NCBI RefSeq assembly: GCF_030151385.1
Contig: NZ_JASLDS010000073.1
Coordinates: 62,001-126,000, forward strand
Direction: 5' to 3'
Origin: Soonwooa sp.
GTDB taxonomy: Bacteria; Bacteroidota; Bacteroidia; Flavobacteriales; Weeksellaceae
Length of the DNA stretch: 64,000 bases
The notes beneath the pieces are model-generated. The model ran no database searches and had not been told where the DNA came from. It saw nothing but the letters and a program-made list of their open reading frames with translations. Position numbers and translations under genes: made by a program. Shown here piece after piece: positions 7,851 through 16,540 of the stretch (its first letter is position 1; the number at the start of each line of letters is the position of its first letter).

Positions 7851-9437
7851 TTACAAAAAAATCTCTTTTTCGACATTCAAATCTTTTAAAAATTCGGAAT
7901 CGTGAGAAATAACAAGCAAACTTCCTTTGTATTCTCGCAATGCCGAAGTTAGGATTTCAACATTTTCCAAATCAAGATTATTCGTAGGTTCGTCCAAAAC
8001 GATTAAATCAGGTGCTTTTCCCATGATTGAAAGACAAGCTAGCAACAATCTCATTCTTTCGCCACCGCTTAAACTTGATACTTTTTTGTCCCAAACTTCT
8101 TTGCGAAATAAAAATCTGGTTAAAATAGTTTTCAATTCGTGATCAGGAATTGGCGTTTGATTAAAATGTTCGGCTTGTTCTAAAACACTAAAACTTTCAT
8201 TTAGAATCGAATAATTTTGGTCTAAATAAATGGATTTAAATTCAGCTCTTTCAATATTTCCTTTTGATGGCTTTAAATTGCCAAGAAGAAGTTTTACTAA
8301 AGTTGATTTTCCAGAAGCATTATTTCCTTTAATCGTCCAACGTTCACCACTTAGAATTTGAAAATTCAACTCCTCTTTCCACAAAAAATCCTGATTATAT
8401 TTAAAATTAAGGTCTTTAACCTCAAACAAAATTTTTCCTTGATGTAAAGCAGAATCATCAAAATTAAATTTCATTTGTTGCAAGTGCGAAACTTCACGTC
8501 TGAGCTTCGATAAATCCTCAGAAATGCCACCAATCTTCTCCGCGTGAACATCTTTCATTTTCGAACTTGAATTTTCCGCTTTATTCCGAAGCGTATTCAT
8601 CATAATTCTGGCAACACCTGATTTCTCTTGCTTTTTCTTCCCACGGGAATCCAATTTTTGTTGACGTTCCAAAGTTTCGCGTTCTACTTCCTTGGCTTTT
8701 TTTAGGGATTTTTCTTTGCTTTTTATTTCATCTTGAAGTGCGGCGTCGGCATTCTCTTTTTGCTCTTTATAAAACTCATAATTTCCACCAAAAACTTGAA
8801 TTCCTTTTGAAGAAAGCTCCGCAACTTTATCCAATAAATTAAGTAAAGTTCGGTCGTGACTAACCACCAATAAGGTTTTCGAAGTTTCAGAAACGAAATT
8901 GTACAGCGATTGTCGAGCTACTAAATCCAAATGATTGCTCGGCTCGTCCAAAATCACAAAATCAGCTTCGTGAATATCCATTCCAGCCAAAAGAACTTTG
9001 GTTTTTTGCCCGCCACTCAAGGTTTTCATCGAATCGGAAAGCGAAATATCTTCAATGTTCCATTTTGAAAAAGCTTCGGTAACTCGATTTTCTAAATCCC
9101 AATCGTCATTAAGGATTTCAAAATTTTCTTCGGAAGCGTCGCCTTCCAAAATTTGGTGTAAAGCTTTTAATTTAGAATCTATTTTTAAAGCTTCGGCAAC
9201 TGAAACTTCGTCCAATTGACCATAAATTTGAGGTACGAAATATACTTTTTCATCGGACAAAATCTGACCTTGCGACGGAGAAATTTCACCCGAAATAAGT
9301 TTTAATAAAGTGGATTTTCCAACACCGTTTTGACCAATTAAAGCGACTTTTTCGCCTTTGTTCAACGTAAAATTGAGGGAATTAAATAGCATCTCTTTAT
9401 CTGGATGCAGATAAGTAATATTGTGTAACGTAAACAT
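7851..9437 (-). CDS. ABC-F family ATP-binding protein
   Basis: Soluble protein of 528 residues with two ABC ATPase domains and no membrane segment, the ABC-F layout. Domain 1: Walker A 'GQNGVGKST' (35-43), signature 'LSGGQKTKVLLAG', Walker B 'FVILDEPSNHLD'. Domain 2: 'GNNASGKST', 'LSGGERMRLLLA', 'LIVLDEPTNNLD'. Between them lies a charged helical linker (about 230-320, 'EIKSKEKSLKKAKEVERETLERQ' region), where ABC-F proteins reach into the ribosome. Family roles are translation control or ribosome protection against antibiotics. Which subfamily this is cannot be decided by eye; the closest impression is the Lsa/Vga-like or generic Bacteroidota group. Confidence 0.9.
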   Translation of the reverse strand: MFTLHNITYLHPDKEMLFNSLNFTLNKGEKVALIGQNGVGKSTLLKLISGEISPSQGQILSDEKVYFVPQIYGQLDEVSVAEALKIDSKLKALHQILEGDASEENFEILNDDWDLENRVTEAFSKWNIEDISLSDSMKTLSGGQKTKVLLAGMDIHEADFVILDEPSNHLDLVARQSLYNFVSETSKTLLVVSHDRTLLNLLDKVAELSSKGIQVFGGNYEFYKEQKENADAALQDEIKSKEKSLKKAKEVERETLERQQKLDSRGKKKQEKSGVARIMMNTLRNKAENSSSKMKDVHAEKIGGISEDLSKLRREVSHLQQMKFNFDDSALHQGKILFEVKDLNFKYNQDFLWKEELNFQILSGERWTIKGNNASGKSTLVKLLLGNLKPSKGNIERAEFKSIYLDQNYSILNESFSVLEQAEHFNQTPIPDHELKTILTRFLFRKEVWDKKVSSLSGGERMRLLLACLSIMGKAPDLIVLDEPTNNLDLENVEILTSALREYKGSLLVISHDSEFLKDLNVEKEIFL

Positions 9438-9566
9438 GATTTTTCTTTTAAATATGAAACTTGAAGCCCAGAAATAGGCTTAGAAAAGTCGTTGAAAGAA
9501 AAATATATCCTACATGTTTATCTACTGATTTTGTTTTGCAAAGATAGAAAATTTAATTTTAAAGTA

Positions 9567-9953
9567 TCAATTCTTCTGATACTCAGCCTTTCCGTTAATG
9601 TACAAAGTCGATTCTGATGCTTTGTAAAGGTATTTTCCAGAAGCAAAATTTCCTTCTGAATTCTTATTCAAAATAATATTTGGTTGATTACCAATGAATA
9701 ATTCGACTTTGCTTTGATTGTCATTAAATAAAATAAACGCACTGATAATTGCTTCTCCGTCTTTGCCGTTAATAGGATTCAAACGAGTTCCTACATCAAA
9801 AACCTGAATGCAATCATTCCTAAGAACACTCCACGTTTGACCAGCCGAAGCTTTGCAACCGTGATTGTCTTTATCATTTCCCACCATCGCGGGTTTTGGA
9901 GAATTACAAGCCATTAAACTTCCGATGGATAACAAAAGAATCGCATTTTTCAT
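9567..9953 (-). CDS. Small putative lipoprotein
   Basis: 128 residues with a lipoprotein signal, 'MKNAILLLSIGSLMAC', the lipobox cysteine following 'SLMA'. The mature part contains 'GCKASAGQTWSVLRNDCIQVFDVG', with two further cysteines that could pair, then a beta-rich tail. I recognise it as a conserved small lipoprotein of Bacteroidota but know of no function. The ATG at 9953 is preferred over an in-frame TTG two codons upstream. Confidence 0.7.
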   Translation of the reverse strand: MKNAILLLSIGSLMACNSPKPAMVGNDKDNHGCKASAGQTWSVLRNDCIQVFDVGTRLNPINGKDGEAIISAFILFNDNQSKVELFIGNQPNIILNKNSEGNFASGKYLYKASESTLYINGKAEYQKN

Positions 9954-10098
9954 AATCAAATTTTCCTTGAAGTATCAAAAATGGTGCAAGACTATTTAGT
10001 TTTAAGAATATTTAAAATTAACAAAACAGAAAACATCCATTACAAAAAAACGATGATATAAATTTTAATTTAGTATTTTAGCTCTACAAATATAGAGC

Positions 10099-10602
10099 AT
10101 GTATAAAAAGTACCTTTTCTTAATTTCAATATTAATACTATTAATCAGCTGTGGAACCAACAAACGTGACAAAAATAAATTAAAACATGGAATTTGGATT
10201 ACCACAAAAAAGACGTCCGAAGGCGAGATAAAAACAAAAGGAAGATATAAGCACGGTGAAGCTATCGGAACTTGGACGACAAAAATAAATGACACACTTT
10301 CACAAAAAGATAAAATAAAAATGGTCGAAAATGATGCGATCAAAAAGTTTTATTCTTATCACATTACTTCTAAAACTTATTATCCAAATGGCAAAATCTA
10401 CGAAAGTGGTGAATCTATGCAAACCATCGACAATGCTGATTTTAACGAGCGTCACTGGTTTAAATTTGGACCTTGGAAGCGTTTCGATAAATATGGAAAA
10501 GTTATTTTAATAAAATACTACAAAGAAGGAAAGCTGCAATCTTACTTTGAAAATGACTCTATGCATTACGACTTGAGAAAATTTGTAGACACTGATCAAT
10601 AA
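10099..10602 (+). CDS. Putative lipoprotein with MORN-like repeats
   Basis: 167 residues; signal 'MYKKYLFLISILILLISC' ends in a lipobox cysteine. The body has short repeats of the 'G(x)W.....G.....G.Y..G' kind ('KHGIWITTKK', 'TKGRYKHGEAIGTW', 'YYPNGKIYESGE', 'FGPWKRFDKYGK'), like MORN/YwqK repeats. Such proteins are usually extracytoplasmic and their function is unknown. Not clearly in an operon with its neighbours. Confidence 0.65.
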   Translation: MYKKYLFLISILILLISCGTNKRDKNKLKHGIWITTKKTSEGEIKTKGRYKHGEAIGTWTTKINDTLSQKDKIKMVENDAIKKFYSYHITSKTYYPNGKIYESGESMQTIDNADFNERHWFKFGPWKRFDKYGKVILIKYYKEGKLQSYFENDSMHYDLRKFVDTDQ

Positions 10603-10849
10603 AAAAAGCCATCTTAAACCATTATTAAACAGTTTGAAGATGACTCTGACAATTTTGATTACATAAATTATTTAAGATAAACCTAAATTCAGCTTTGTTT
10701 TAATTCTGAAAAAAAAAATATAAAAGCATTTCTAAGACGCAAGAAGATCAACGAAGAAAAATTTTAGCGTTAAATAATCGCTGATTATAGCTTACGTCTT
10801 AAAGAAAACTTTGGTGACTATAGTGTCTTTGTGTTTTAATAAAAAGTGC
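10603..10849. other. Intergenic stretch with degenerate repeats
   Basis: A weak hairpin, CATCTTAAAC / GTTTGAAGATG (about 10610-10642), follows the MORN-like gene and may end its transcript, though no T-run follows. Further on, TAAGACGCAAG... and ...CTTACGTCTTA form a loose inverted pair around 10733-10802. Similar 'AAGACGCAAA' wording recurs near 25700 and 27250, suggesting a decayed intergenic repeat. No gene is seen. Confidence 0.35.
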
Positions 10850-11170
10850 CTAGATGAAATTAATGTTCTTCTCAGCCCATTCCCCAATAATTGGAAGTGG
10901 CTTTTCGGTGTCATTTGCAGCATTAATAATTCCTATAATAACCAATGCCCAAACAACATAACCGATGTATCCTAAGAAATATAAACTTGGTACAATCATC
11001 ACAATGATAAAGAAAACAGCATTAAAAAGAATGGCAAAAATAAAAAGTGCTAGACTTTGTTTAAGATGGAATTTTAAAAAATTATCAGCTTTATCTTTTC
11101 CAACAAGAAATGAGAATAACCAACCTAATACAGGGATGTACGAAATGATTGCGAGTGTTTTGTTGTCCAT
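10850..11170 (-). CDS. DUF4870-family small membrane protein
   Basis: 106 residues with three hydrophobic segments (about 6-22, 38-62, 66-88). 'KFHLKQSLALFIFAILFN' matches the 'FH..QsL.l' core of DUF4870/Tic20-like proteins. No function is established for bacterial members. It is a single gene, and a long leader with a hairpin lies upstream (11216-11260). Confidence 0.75.
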   Translation of the reverse strand: MDNKTLAIISYIPVLGWLFSFLVGKDKADNFLKFHLKQSLALFIFAILFNAVFFIIVMIVPSLYFLGYIGYVVWALVIIGIINAANDTEKPLPIIGEWAEKNINFI

Positions 11171-11215
11171 TTTATTTTGATTTTTAATGTTTAGAATTTT
11201 GAAATAATACTGATA

Positions 11216-11260
11216 GACTGCTTATCCGCAGAAATGGAAATGAAGTTGGATAAGCCAGTC
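11216..11260 (-). promoter_or_regulatory. Leader hairpin upstream of the DUF4870 gene
   Basis: GACTGCTTATCC (11216-11227) pairs with GGATAAGCCAGTC (11248-11260) with one bulged base and a 20-nt loop. It lies 46-90 bp upstream of the DUF4870 start, in what would be its 5' leader. No T-run follows on either strand, so it is not an ordinary terminator. Confidence 0.4.
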
Positions 11261-11366
11261 TCATCAGGATTTAATCACTTGTGTTTTTCTGATTTCAAAA
11301 TTCAGCATACTAAAATTAAAATCAAACAAAACATATCCTACTATATGTCTACATCCTAAATTTTTG

Positions 11367-11395
11367 ACATACTACAAACATACTACAACATACTA
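11367..11395 (+). repeat. Helically phased ACATACTA direct repeats
   Basis: Three copies of ACATACTA at 11367, 11378 and 11388, spaced 11 and 10 bp, with looser relatives (ACATATCCTA, ACATCCTA) at about 11332 and 11350. The set sits 120-150 bp upstream of the TPR/LuxR-type regulator start. The rest of the 343-bp gap between 11171 and 11513 holds the hairpin at 11216-11260 and a possible promoter (TTG at 11479, TATATTTA at 11499-11506). Confidence 0.45.
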
Positions 11396-11513
11396 AAAGG
11401 CTTTATTCATCGTTATTTTGAGAGTAGTTAACTAAATATTTTCGATTGGATTACATTTTATTATTCTAAAATACTTTCTTGATACTTTGTAGTTTCACTA
11501 TATTTACATCAAC

Positions 11514-13337
11514 ATGATGAAAAAACTTTCTATTCTTTTTTTTATTAGCATTTCTATTCTTGGATATTCTCAAAACAAATATTTGGATAGTCTAAAAACG
11601 ATTGTTCAAAAAGATAATACACCCGTAAAAGAAAAAATGAAAGTTTTTGGATTGTTAACGGAACTTTATAGAACCGAGGAGCAATATCCGACTGCAAACC
11701 AGTACGCACAAAAGTATTTGAGTCTTGCAAAAGCTGAGAAAGACTATTTACAAATTACCAAAGCTTATACTTATTTGGGTGTCATCGCCAATAATCAGGA
11801 GCAATATGACAGAACCAGTCTTTATATAGATTCAACTAAAATTTCGGCTTCAAAATCTGGAGTGGCTTTGCCAAAAGCTTATTCGGAGTATTTGCAAGCT
11901 TACCAAGAAATGTCTCTTCAAGATTTAAAAAAGAGCGTTGCACATGCCCTTGCTGCGATTTCAAATGCTGAAAACCAAAAAGATTACGAGTTAGAATTCA
12001 AGTTAAATTACATATTGTATAGCACTTATACCAACTGGAATGACCTGACAAATTCAATGAAATATGCGAAAGAAACTCTAAATTCTGCCAAAGCGTCCAA
12101 GAATAAAAATTATCTTAGTAACACCTATTCTGCCCTATCTGTCGCCTATTCTTATCTTTATAATAAATCGCAGAACAAACAAGATTTAGATCAAACCATA
12201 AAGTATGCAGAAGATGCAGCGGATTTGTACCAAAAATATCCTGGCCAAGTTGCCAATTACACTTATGCAATGGCAAGAAATAATGTTGCCACCTATCTAC
12301 TGACTTACTATCCACAATTAACACCTGAACTTATCCAAAAAATAAAATTCAATGTTCAGGAATCGATGAACAGTTCAAAAAGTAGTACCAATAGTCAGCC
12401 TTTACAAGCAGGAAATCTCGGAATACTGGCTTATTTGGCGGAGGAAAATGGAAGCTTGGACGAAGCAGAAAATCTATTGCTACAAGCTTACGCCATCTTG
12501 CAAACTCAAAAACCAGTTTATTATCCAATGTTGATACAGATTTCGACAAGTTTAGCTGGCGTTTACAAAAAGAAAGGCAATTTAGAAAAAGCTTTAGAAT
12601 TTCAAGAAAAAGTTACAGATTACAATGTTTCTTTATTTGACCAAACGCAAGCTGAAAGCGTAAAAAAATTGGAGGCACAATTTGAATCTGAGAAAAAAGA
12701 AAAGGAAATTCAACAACAAAAAAAGCAGAAGATTTGGTATATCGTTGGTGGAATTTTGGCGCTTTTGGGGAGTTTTTATATGTTCCGTTCTTATCATTTC
12801 CGTCTTAGATACGCTTTGCAGCGTCAAAAACAATTGGTTTCGGAGAAAAATGAGGCAGATTTGCAGGTTCAACTTCAAAAAGAAGAGCAAGCCCGTTTGA
12901 AAGCCGAGCAAGAAGTGTTGACTTTACAACAAGAAAAATTGCAAAATGAAGTGATGGCAAGTCAGCTACATTTGGAGCACAAAACCAATATTCTTCATCA
13001 ATTAAAAGAAAAACTGAACGACGATGACAACGTCAACATCAATAGAATTATCCGCGAAGGAAATCTCTTAGACAAAGATTTTGAACATACGAAGTTTCAA
13101 ATTCAAGAAATTCATCCTAACTTTTTTAAGTCGATTCAAGAAAAAGCAAAGCAAAGACTTACGGATCTCGATTTAAAATATTGCGCTTATATGCACCTTG
13201 GCATGAACACCAAACAAATTGCAAACGTCCTAAACATCGAACCTAAAAGCGTGAGCATGACCAAATACCGCATCAAGAAAAAATTCGATTTGGATGCCGA
13301 AACTGACCTTGTTCAGTATATCAAAGGGATTATTTAA
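11514..13337 (+). CDS. Membrane-anchored TPR regulator with LuxR-type HTH
   Basis: 607 residues. Signal peptide 'MMKKLSILFFISISILGYSQ', a periplasmic helical TPR region (~30-390), one transmembrane helix ('IWYIVGGILALLGSFYMF', ~408-425), a long coiled coil (~430-500, rich in Q/E/K), and a C-terminal helix-turn-helix ('LTDLDLKYCAYMHLGMNTKQIA' region to 'SVSMTKYRIKKKF', ~540-605) of the LuxR/GerE type. There is no kinase domain. This architecture, common in Flavobacteriia, is thought to pass an envelope signal directly to a cytoplasmic DNA-binding domain. The target genes and signal are unknown. Its last 8 bases overlap the end of the convergent DUF488 gene. Confidence 0.85.
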   Translation: MMKKLSILFFISISILGYSQNKYLDSLKTIVQKDNTPVKEKMKVFGLLTELYRTEEQYPTANQYAQKYLSLAKAEKDYLQITKAYTYLGVIANNQEQYDRTSLYIDSTKISASKSGVALPKAYSEYLQAYQEMSLQDLKKSVAHALAAISNAENQKDYELEFKLNYILYSTYTNWNDLTNSMKYAKETLNSAKASKNKNYLSNTYSALSVAYSYLYNKSQNKQDLDQTIKYAEDAADLYQKYPGQVANYTYAMARNNVATYLLTYYPQLTPELIQKIKFNVQESMNSSKSSTNSQPLQAGNLGILAYLAEENGSLDEAENLLLQAYAILQTQKPVYYPMLIQISTSLAGVYKKKGNLEKALEFQEKVTDYNVSLFDQTQAESVKKLEAQFESEKKEKEIQQQKKQKIWYIVGGILALLGSFYMFRSYHFRLRYALQRQKQLVSEKNEADLQVQLQKEEQARLKAEQEVLTLQQEKLQNEVMASQLHLEHKTNILHQLKEKLNDDDNVNINRIIREGNLLDKDFEHTKFQIQEIHPNFFKSIQEKAKQRLTDLDLKYCAYMHLGMNTKQIANVLNIEPKSVSMTKYRIKKKFDLDAETDLVQYIKGII

Positions 13338-13689
13338 TTGATTCTAAACTTTGTAAATATCCTTTTAAAATAAGTGGATGACAATGTTTTTCATCCTTTG
13401 CTGCGTAAACCAAGGTCACAACTTCTTGGTTCTGCAACCTTTTTAGAAATTCAGGGCCGAAATTATTTTCTTGCAGTTCTTTTAAATACTTGTCAGAAAA
13501 CTCTTCCCATCGATTTGGATCGTGATGAAACCACAATCGCAAGTCTGTAGAAGGTGCCAAATCTTTGTCCCATTCGTCTAAAGCAGCTCGTTCTTTAGTG
13601 ATTCCTCTTGGCCACAGCCGATCTACCAAAACTCTGTAACCATCTGTTGGTGAAGAATCTTCATAAATTCTTTTAAGCAGGATTTTCAT
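13330..13689 (-). CDS. DUF488 family protein
   Basis: 119 residues. 'MKILLKRIYEDSSPTDGYRV' region, 'LVDRLWPRGITKERAALDEW' and 'LAPSTDLRLWFHHDP' are the conserved DUF488 signature; 'VVTLVYAAKDEKHCHPLIL' closes the fold. The biochemical role is unknown, although the family is often found near stress and nitrosative-stress genes. It lies 41 bp downstream of the hemerythrin gene on the same strand and may be co-transcribed with it. Its stop overlaps the convergent TPR regulator by 8 bp. Confidence 0.85.
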   Translation of the reverse strand: MKILLKRIYEDSSPTDGYRVLVDRLWPRGITKERAALDEWDKDLAPSTDLRLWFHHDPNRWEEFSDKYLKELQENNFGPEFLKRLQNQEVVTLVYAAKDEKHCHPLILKGYLQSLESIK

Positions 13690-13730
13690 TTTTTATTTTA
13701 AAGTTATGAATTTTCAGAATGAAAATTATT

Positions 13731-14183
13731 CTACTTCCAAAACTCATCTTCAAAAGCATCTTGTTCCTCAGAATGGACTTCTGCAAGCGCCTTTCCAATT
13801 TCTAAAAGCCGATTTTCATTTAAATTTTCTTCTAAATGTGGAAACCATTGTCGTTCTTCAAACCGAATATGATCATCCAATAAATTTGCAAACGCTTCTA
13901 GATCTTGAGTATTAGGATTTTTAGAAATATCATTAAACAAAACTTCTAAATATTGATGTTCTTTCTCAACTCGATTTGAAAAATCATCTTCCAAATACGG
14001 AAACAAAATTTCCTCTTCTTCTTTGAAATGTTCCTTCAAATGTTGATTCCAGAAATAATCAACATACCTCTGAATTCTAGAAAGTTCAACTTCTTTCTTC
14101 AAACCTTGACGGATTTTCCAACAACACAACAATCCAAAATGATGGTCGTGTGAAAGTGGAATTATGTTTTCGTTACGTTTCAT
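13731..14183 (-). CDS. Hemerythrin domain protein
   Basis: 150-residue four-helix protein. Candidate di-iron ligands are in order: 'PLSHDHHFG' (His13-15 region), 'QHLKEHFKEEEEILFP' (H-x3-E-type pair), 'EKEHQYLEVL' and 'LDDHIRFEERQWFP'. Hemerythrin-like proteins bind O2 or NO at a non-heme di-iron centre; together with the NO reductase and Ric genes directly upstream, a role in NO or O2 handling or iron storage is the likely inference. A terminator (14231-14267) separates it from norB, so it probably has its own promoter or depends on read-through. Confidence 0.85.
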   Translation of the reverse strand: MKRNENIIPLSHDHHFGLLCCWKIRQGLKKEVELSRIQRYVDYFWNQHLKEHFKEEEEILFPYLEDDFSNRVEKEHQYLEVLFNDISKNPNTQDLEAFANLLDDHIRFEERQWFPHLEENLNENRLLEIGKALAEVHSEEQDAFEDEFWK

Positions 14184-14230
14184 ATTTTTTTGCTTTTTAG
14201 ATTATACTTTTTTCCTTTATCAAAAGACAT

Positions 14231-14267
14231 AAAAACCCCACCAATTTTCGAAAAAACTGATGAGGCA
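14231..14267 (-). terminator. Terminator after norB
   Basis: On the minus strand CCTCATCAGTTTT pairs imperfectly (G-T pairs) with AAAATTGGTGGGG and is followed by TTTTTA. It ends the ric-norB transcript 18-54 bp past the norB stop. Confidence 0.6.
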
Positions 14268-14284
14268 ACAATATTAAATTTAGT

Positions 14285-16528
14285 TTATCGCTTTCCTTTT
14301 AATGACCATCCAAATTTTAATCCGATAATAAAAATCACCAATAACAATTCACCAACAGCCAACAAAATATCTCCTGGAACACGCATCCATCTTAGGAAAT
14401 GCATAATTTCCGTTTGCATAAATTCTGCCGATCTTGCATACCAATAACCTTCCTGAATGGAAGCAACGGCTTGCATAATTCCGATTGGGAGAATACTAAT
14501 GGTTGTCATTACAAACAATCCAATATTTGTTAGCCAAAACGCCCAACCAATCAATTTGTCATTCCATTGTCTATCTGGATACAAACCTCTGAGAATGAAG
14601 AGCATTAAGCCAATTCCTAGAATTCCGTACACTCCAAATAATGCAGCGTGACCGTGAACTGCTGTTGTATTTAAACCTTGAATATAATACAACGCAATTG
14701 GAGGATTAATAGCAAATCCGAAGATTCCGGCTCCTAAGAAATTCCAAAAACACATCGCAATAAAACAGTAAATTGGCCATTTGTATGCTTTGATCCATTT
14801 GGTGGATTTACTGATTTGATAATTGTGATAAGCTTCATAACCAATCAACACCAGCGGAACAATTTCTAATGCACTAAACGTCGCTCCCAAAGCCAAAACT
14901 GCTGTTGGCGTTGCCGAGAAATACAAGTGATGGAATGTTCCTAAAATTCCTCCTGCAAGGAAGATTATCGTTGAAAATAAGACCGAAATTGTCGCTGATT
15001 TTAATCGTAATAAACCTAATCTAGTGAACAAGAATGCAGCAACAACGGTAGCAAAAACTTCGAAGAATCCTTCTACCCAAAGGTGAACCACCCACCATCT
15101 CCAATATTCGGCGATTGCCATGTGCGTTTGTCTTCCATACATTAATCCAGCACCGTAAAACATTGCAATAGCAATTGACGCAATCAAAAATAATGTCAAC
15201 ATGTGACGGTTTTCATCTTTTTTCTTCAATGCTGGAAGCAAGGCGCGAATCATTAAAATCAACCAAAGAATTAGTCCAACTAATAACAAAATTTGCCATA
15301 CTCTTCCCAATTCAACATATTCGTAACCAGAATGTCCCCAAAGGAAATTGTCAACATAACCTAATTTTTGCATTACGCCTAACCATTGTCCAGCTAAAGA
15401 ACCGAAAACAACGATTAACAAAGCACCGAAAAGAATATTAACTCCTAATTTTTGATATTTTGGTTCGTAACCCGAAACTGCTGGTGCAATGTATAATCCC
15501 GTTGCTAACCAAGATGTGGCAATCCAGAAAATTGCTAATTGAACATGCCAGCTTCGAGATACAGATTGCGGTAAAATTTCATCCAATGGAATTCCGTAAA
15601 ATGCGCTTCCTTCCACACCGTAATGCGCAGTGATAACGCCTGCTAACATTTGAACCAAAATCAAAAGTGCAACAACCCAAATGTATTTTAAGGTTGCACG
15701 CATGGAAGGTGTTGGCTTCATATTTCGCAACGGATCTTCCAACGGCAAAGCTTCCGAAATTTCTTCATCTTTGTTTCTGGCATGATAGAAAACCAATGCA
15801 CCAACGCCCACCAACAACATCAAAATACTGAAACCAGACCATAAATGCAAAGAACTCGAAGGCACATTCCCAACACTAGGATCGTGCGGCCAGTTGTTGG
15901 TATACGAAACCGTGTCATTTGGGCGATTGGTTATACAAACCCAAGTTGTCCAAGAGAAAAAAGCATTCATTTTGTCCATTCTCGCCTGATCTTTAACCGT
16001 ATTTTTGGGGATTGCATAAGCATCTCGAAGCTTGTCCATCGAGGGATCGCCCATGAATAATTTGGAATAATAATCTGCCAACTCTGCCTGAACTTTTGCA
16101 CGTTCTGGCGAAATCGTAATGGTTTGGGTCGCTTCATCCAACGTATTGGTGCGAAGTTCTTTCTTTAATAAAGATTGATATTTCGCTTGCTCCTCGTCTG
16201 GAAGATCTTTGTAGATTTTTCCATCTTTTTTTGCCAATTCATCCAATAAAAGTATGGATTCTCGGTGCAAATAGTCGGCAGTCCAATCAGGAGCAATATA
16301 GGCACCATGTCCCCAAACACTACCAACTGTCTGTCCACCGATCGATTGCCAAACATTTTGCCCATCTTTTACATCTTGACCTGTGTACAAGACTTTTCCA
16401 TCAGTTGTAACTACTTTTTCGGGAACTGGTGGGACTTTACGATAGATATCTACGCCGTAAAAAATGAGAACCGCAAAGGAGGCAATGATGACAAAAGCCA
16501 ACCAACCCCATAGTTTTTTAGGTGTCAT
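14285..16528 (-). CDS. norB: Quinol-dependent nitric oxide reductase (qNOR)
   Basis: Reduces 2 NO to N2O using menaquinol, in the cytoplasmic membrane. At 747 residues it is the long single-subunit qNOR, with an N-terminal extension (~25-230, periplasmic, no CxxCH heme motif) fused to a 12-helix heme-copper-oxidase core. Metal ligands are visible: H328 in 'SRSWHVQLAIFW', H482 in 'WWVVHLWVEGFFEVFA' with E486 and E490, H533-H534 in 'GTFHHLYFSATP', and H625/H627 in 'AVHGHAALFG'. Glutamate next to H482 is the NOR hallmark that separates it from cytochrome oxidases. It follows ric by 12 bp and is one transcript with it, under the palindrome at 17270-17295. No NorC is needed or present. Confidence 0.96.
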   Translation of the reverse strand: MTPKKLWGWLAFVIIASFAVLIFYGVDIYRKVPPVPEKVVTTDGKVLYTGQDVKDGQNVWQSIGGQTVGSVWGHGAYIAPDWTADYLHRESILLLDELAKKDGKIYKDLPDEEQAKYQSLLKKELRTNTLDEATQTITISPERAKVQAELADYYSKLFMGDPSMDKLRDAYAIPKNTVKDQARMDKMNAFFSWTTWVCITNRPNDTVSYTNNWPHDPSVGNVPSSSLHLWSGFSILMLLVGVGALVFYHARNKDEEISEALPLEDPLRNMKPTPSMRATLKYIWVVALLILVQMLAGVITAHYGVEGSAFYGIPLDEILPQSVSRSWHVQLAIFWIATSWLATGLYIAPAVSGYEPKYQKLGVNILFGALLIVVFGSLAGQWLGVMQKLGYVDNFLWGHSGYEYVELGRVWQILLLVGLILWLILMIRALLPALKKKDENRHMLTLFLIASIAIAMFYGAGLMYGRQTHMAIAEYWRWWVVHLWVEGFFEVFATVVAAFLFTRLGLLRLKSATISVLFSTIIFLAGGILGTFHHLYFSATPTAVLALGATFSALEIVPLVLIGYEAYHNYQISKSTKWIKAYKWPIYCFIAMCFWNFLGAGIFGFAINPPIALYYIQGLNTTAVHGHAALFGVYGILGIGLMLFILRGLYPDRQWNDKLIGWAFWLTNIGLFVMTTISILPIGIMQAVASIQEGYWYARSAEFMQTEIMHFLRWMRVPGDILLAVGELLLVIFIIGLKFGWSLKGKR

Positions 16529-16540
16529 AGTTTTTGTTTT

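Noticed and set aside
14190..14222. Possible fifth copy of the 26-bp NO operator before the hemerythrin gene (AAAAAAGTATAAT on the minus strand).
   Set aside because: Only one half matches and the second arm is missing, so the similarity could be chance in AT-rich DNA.
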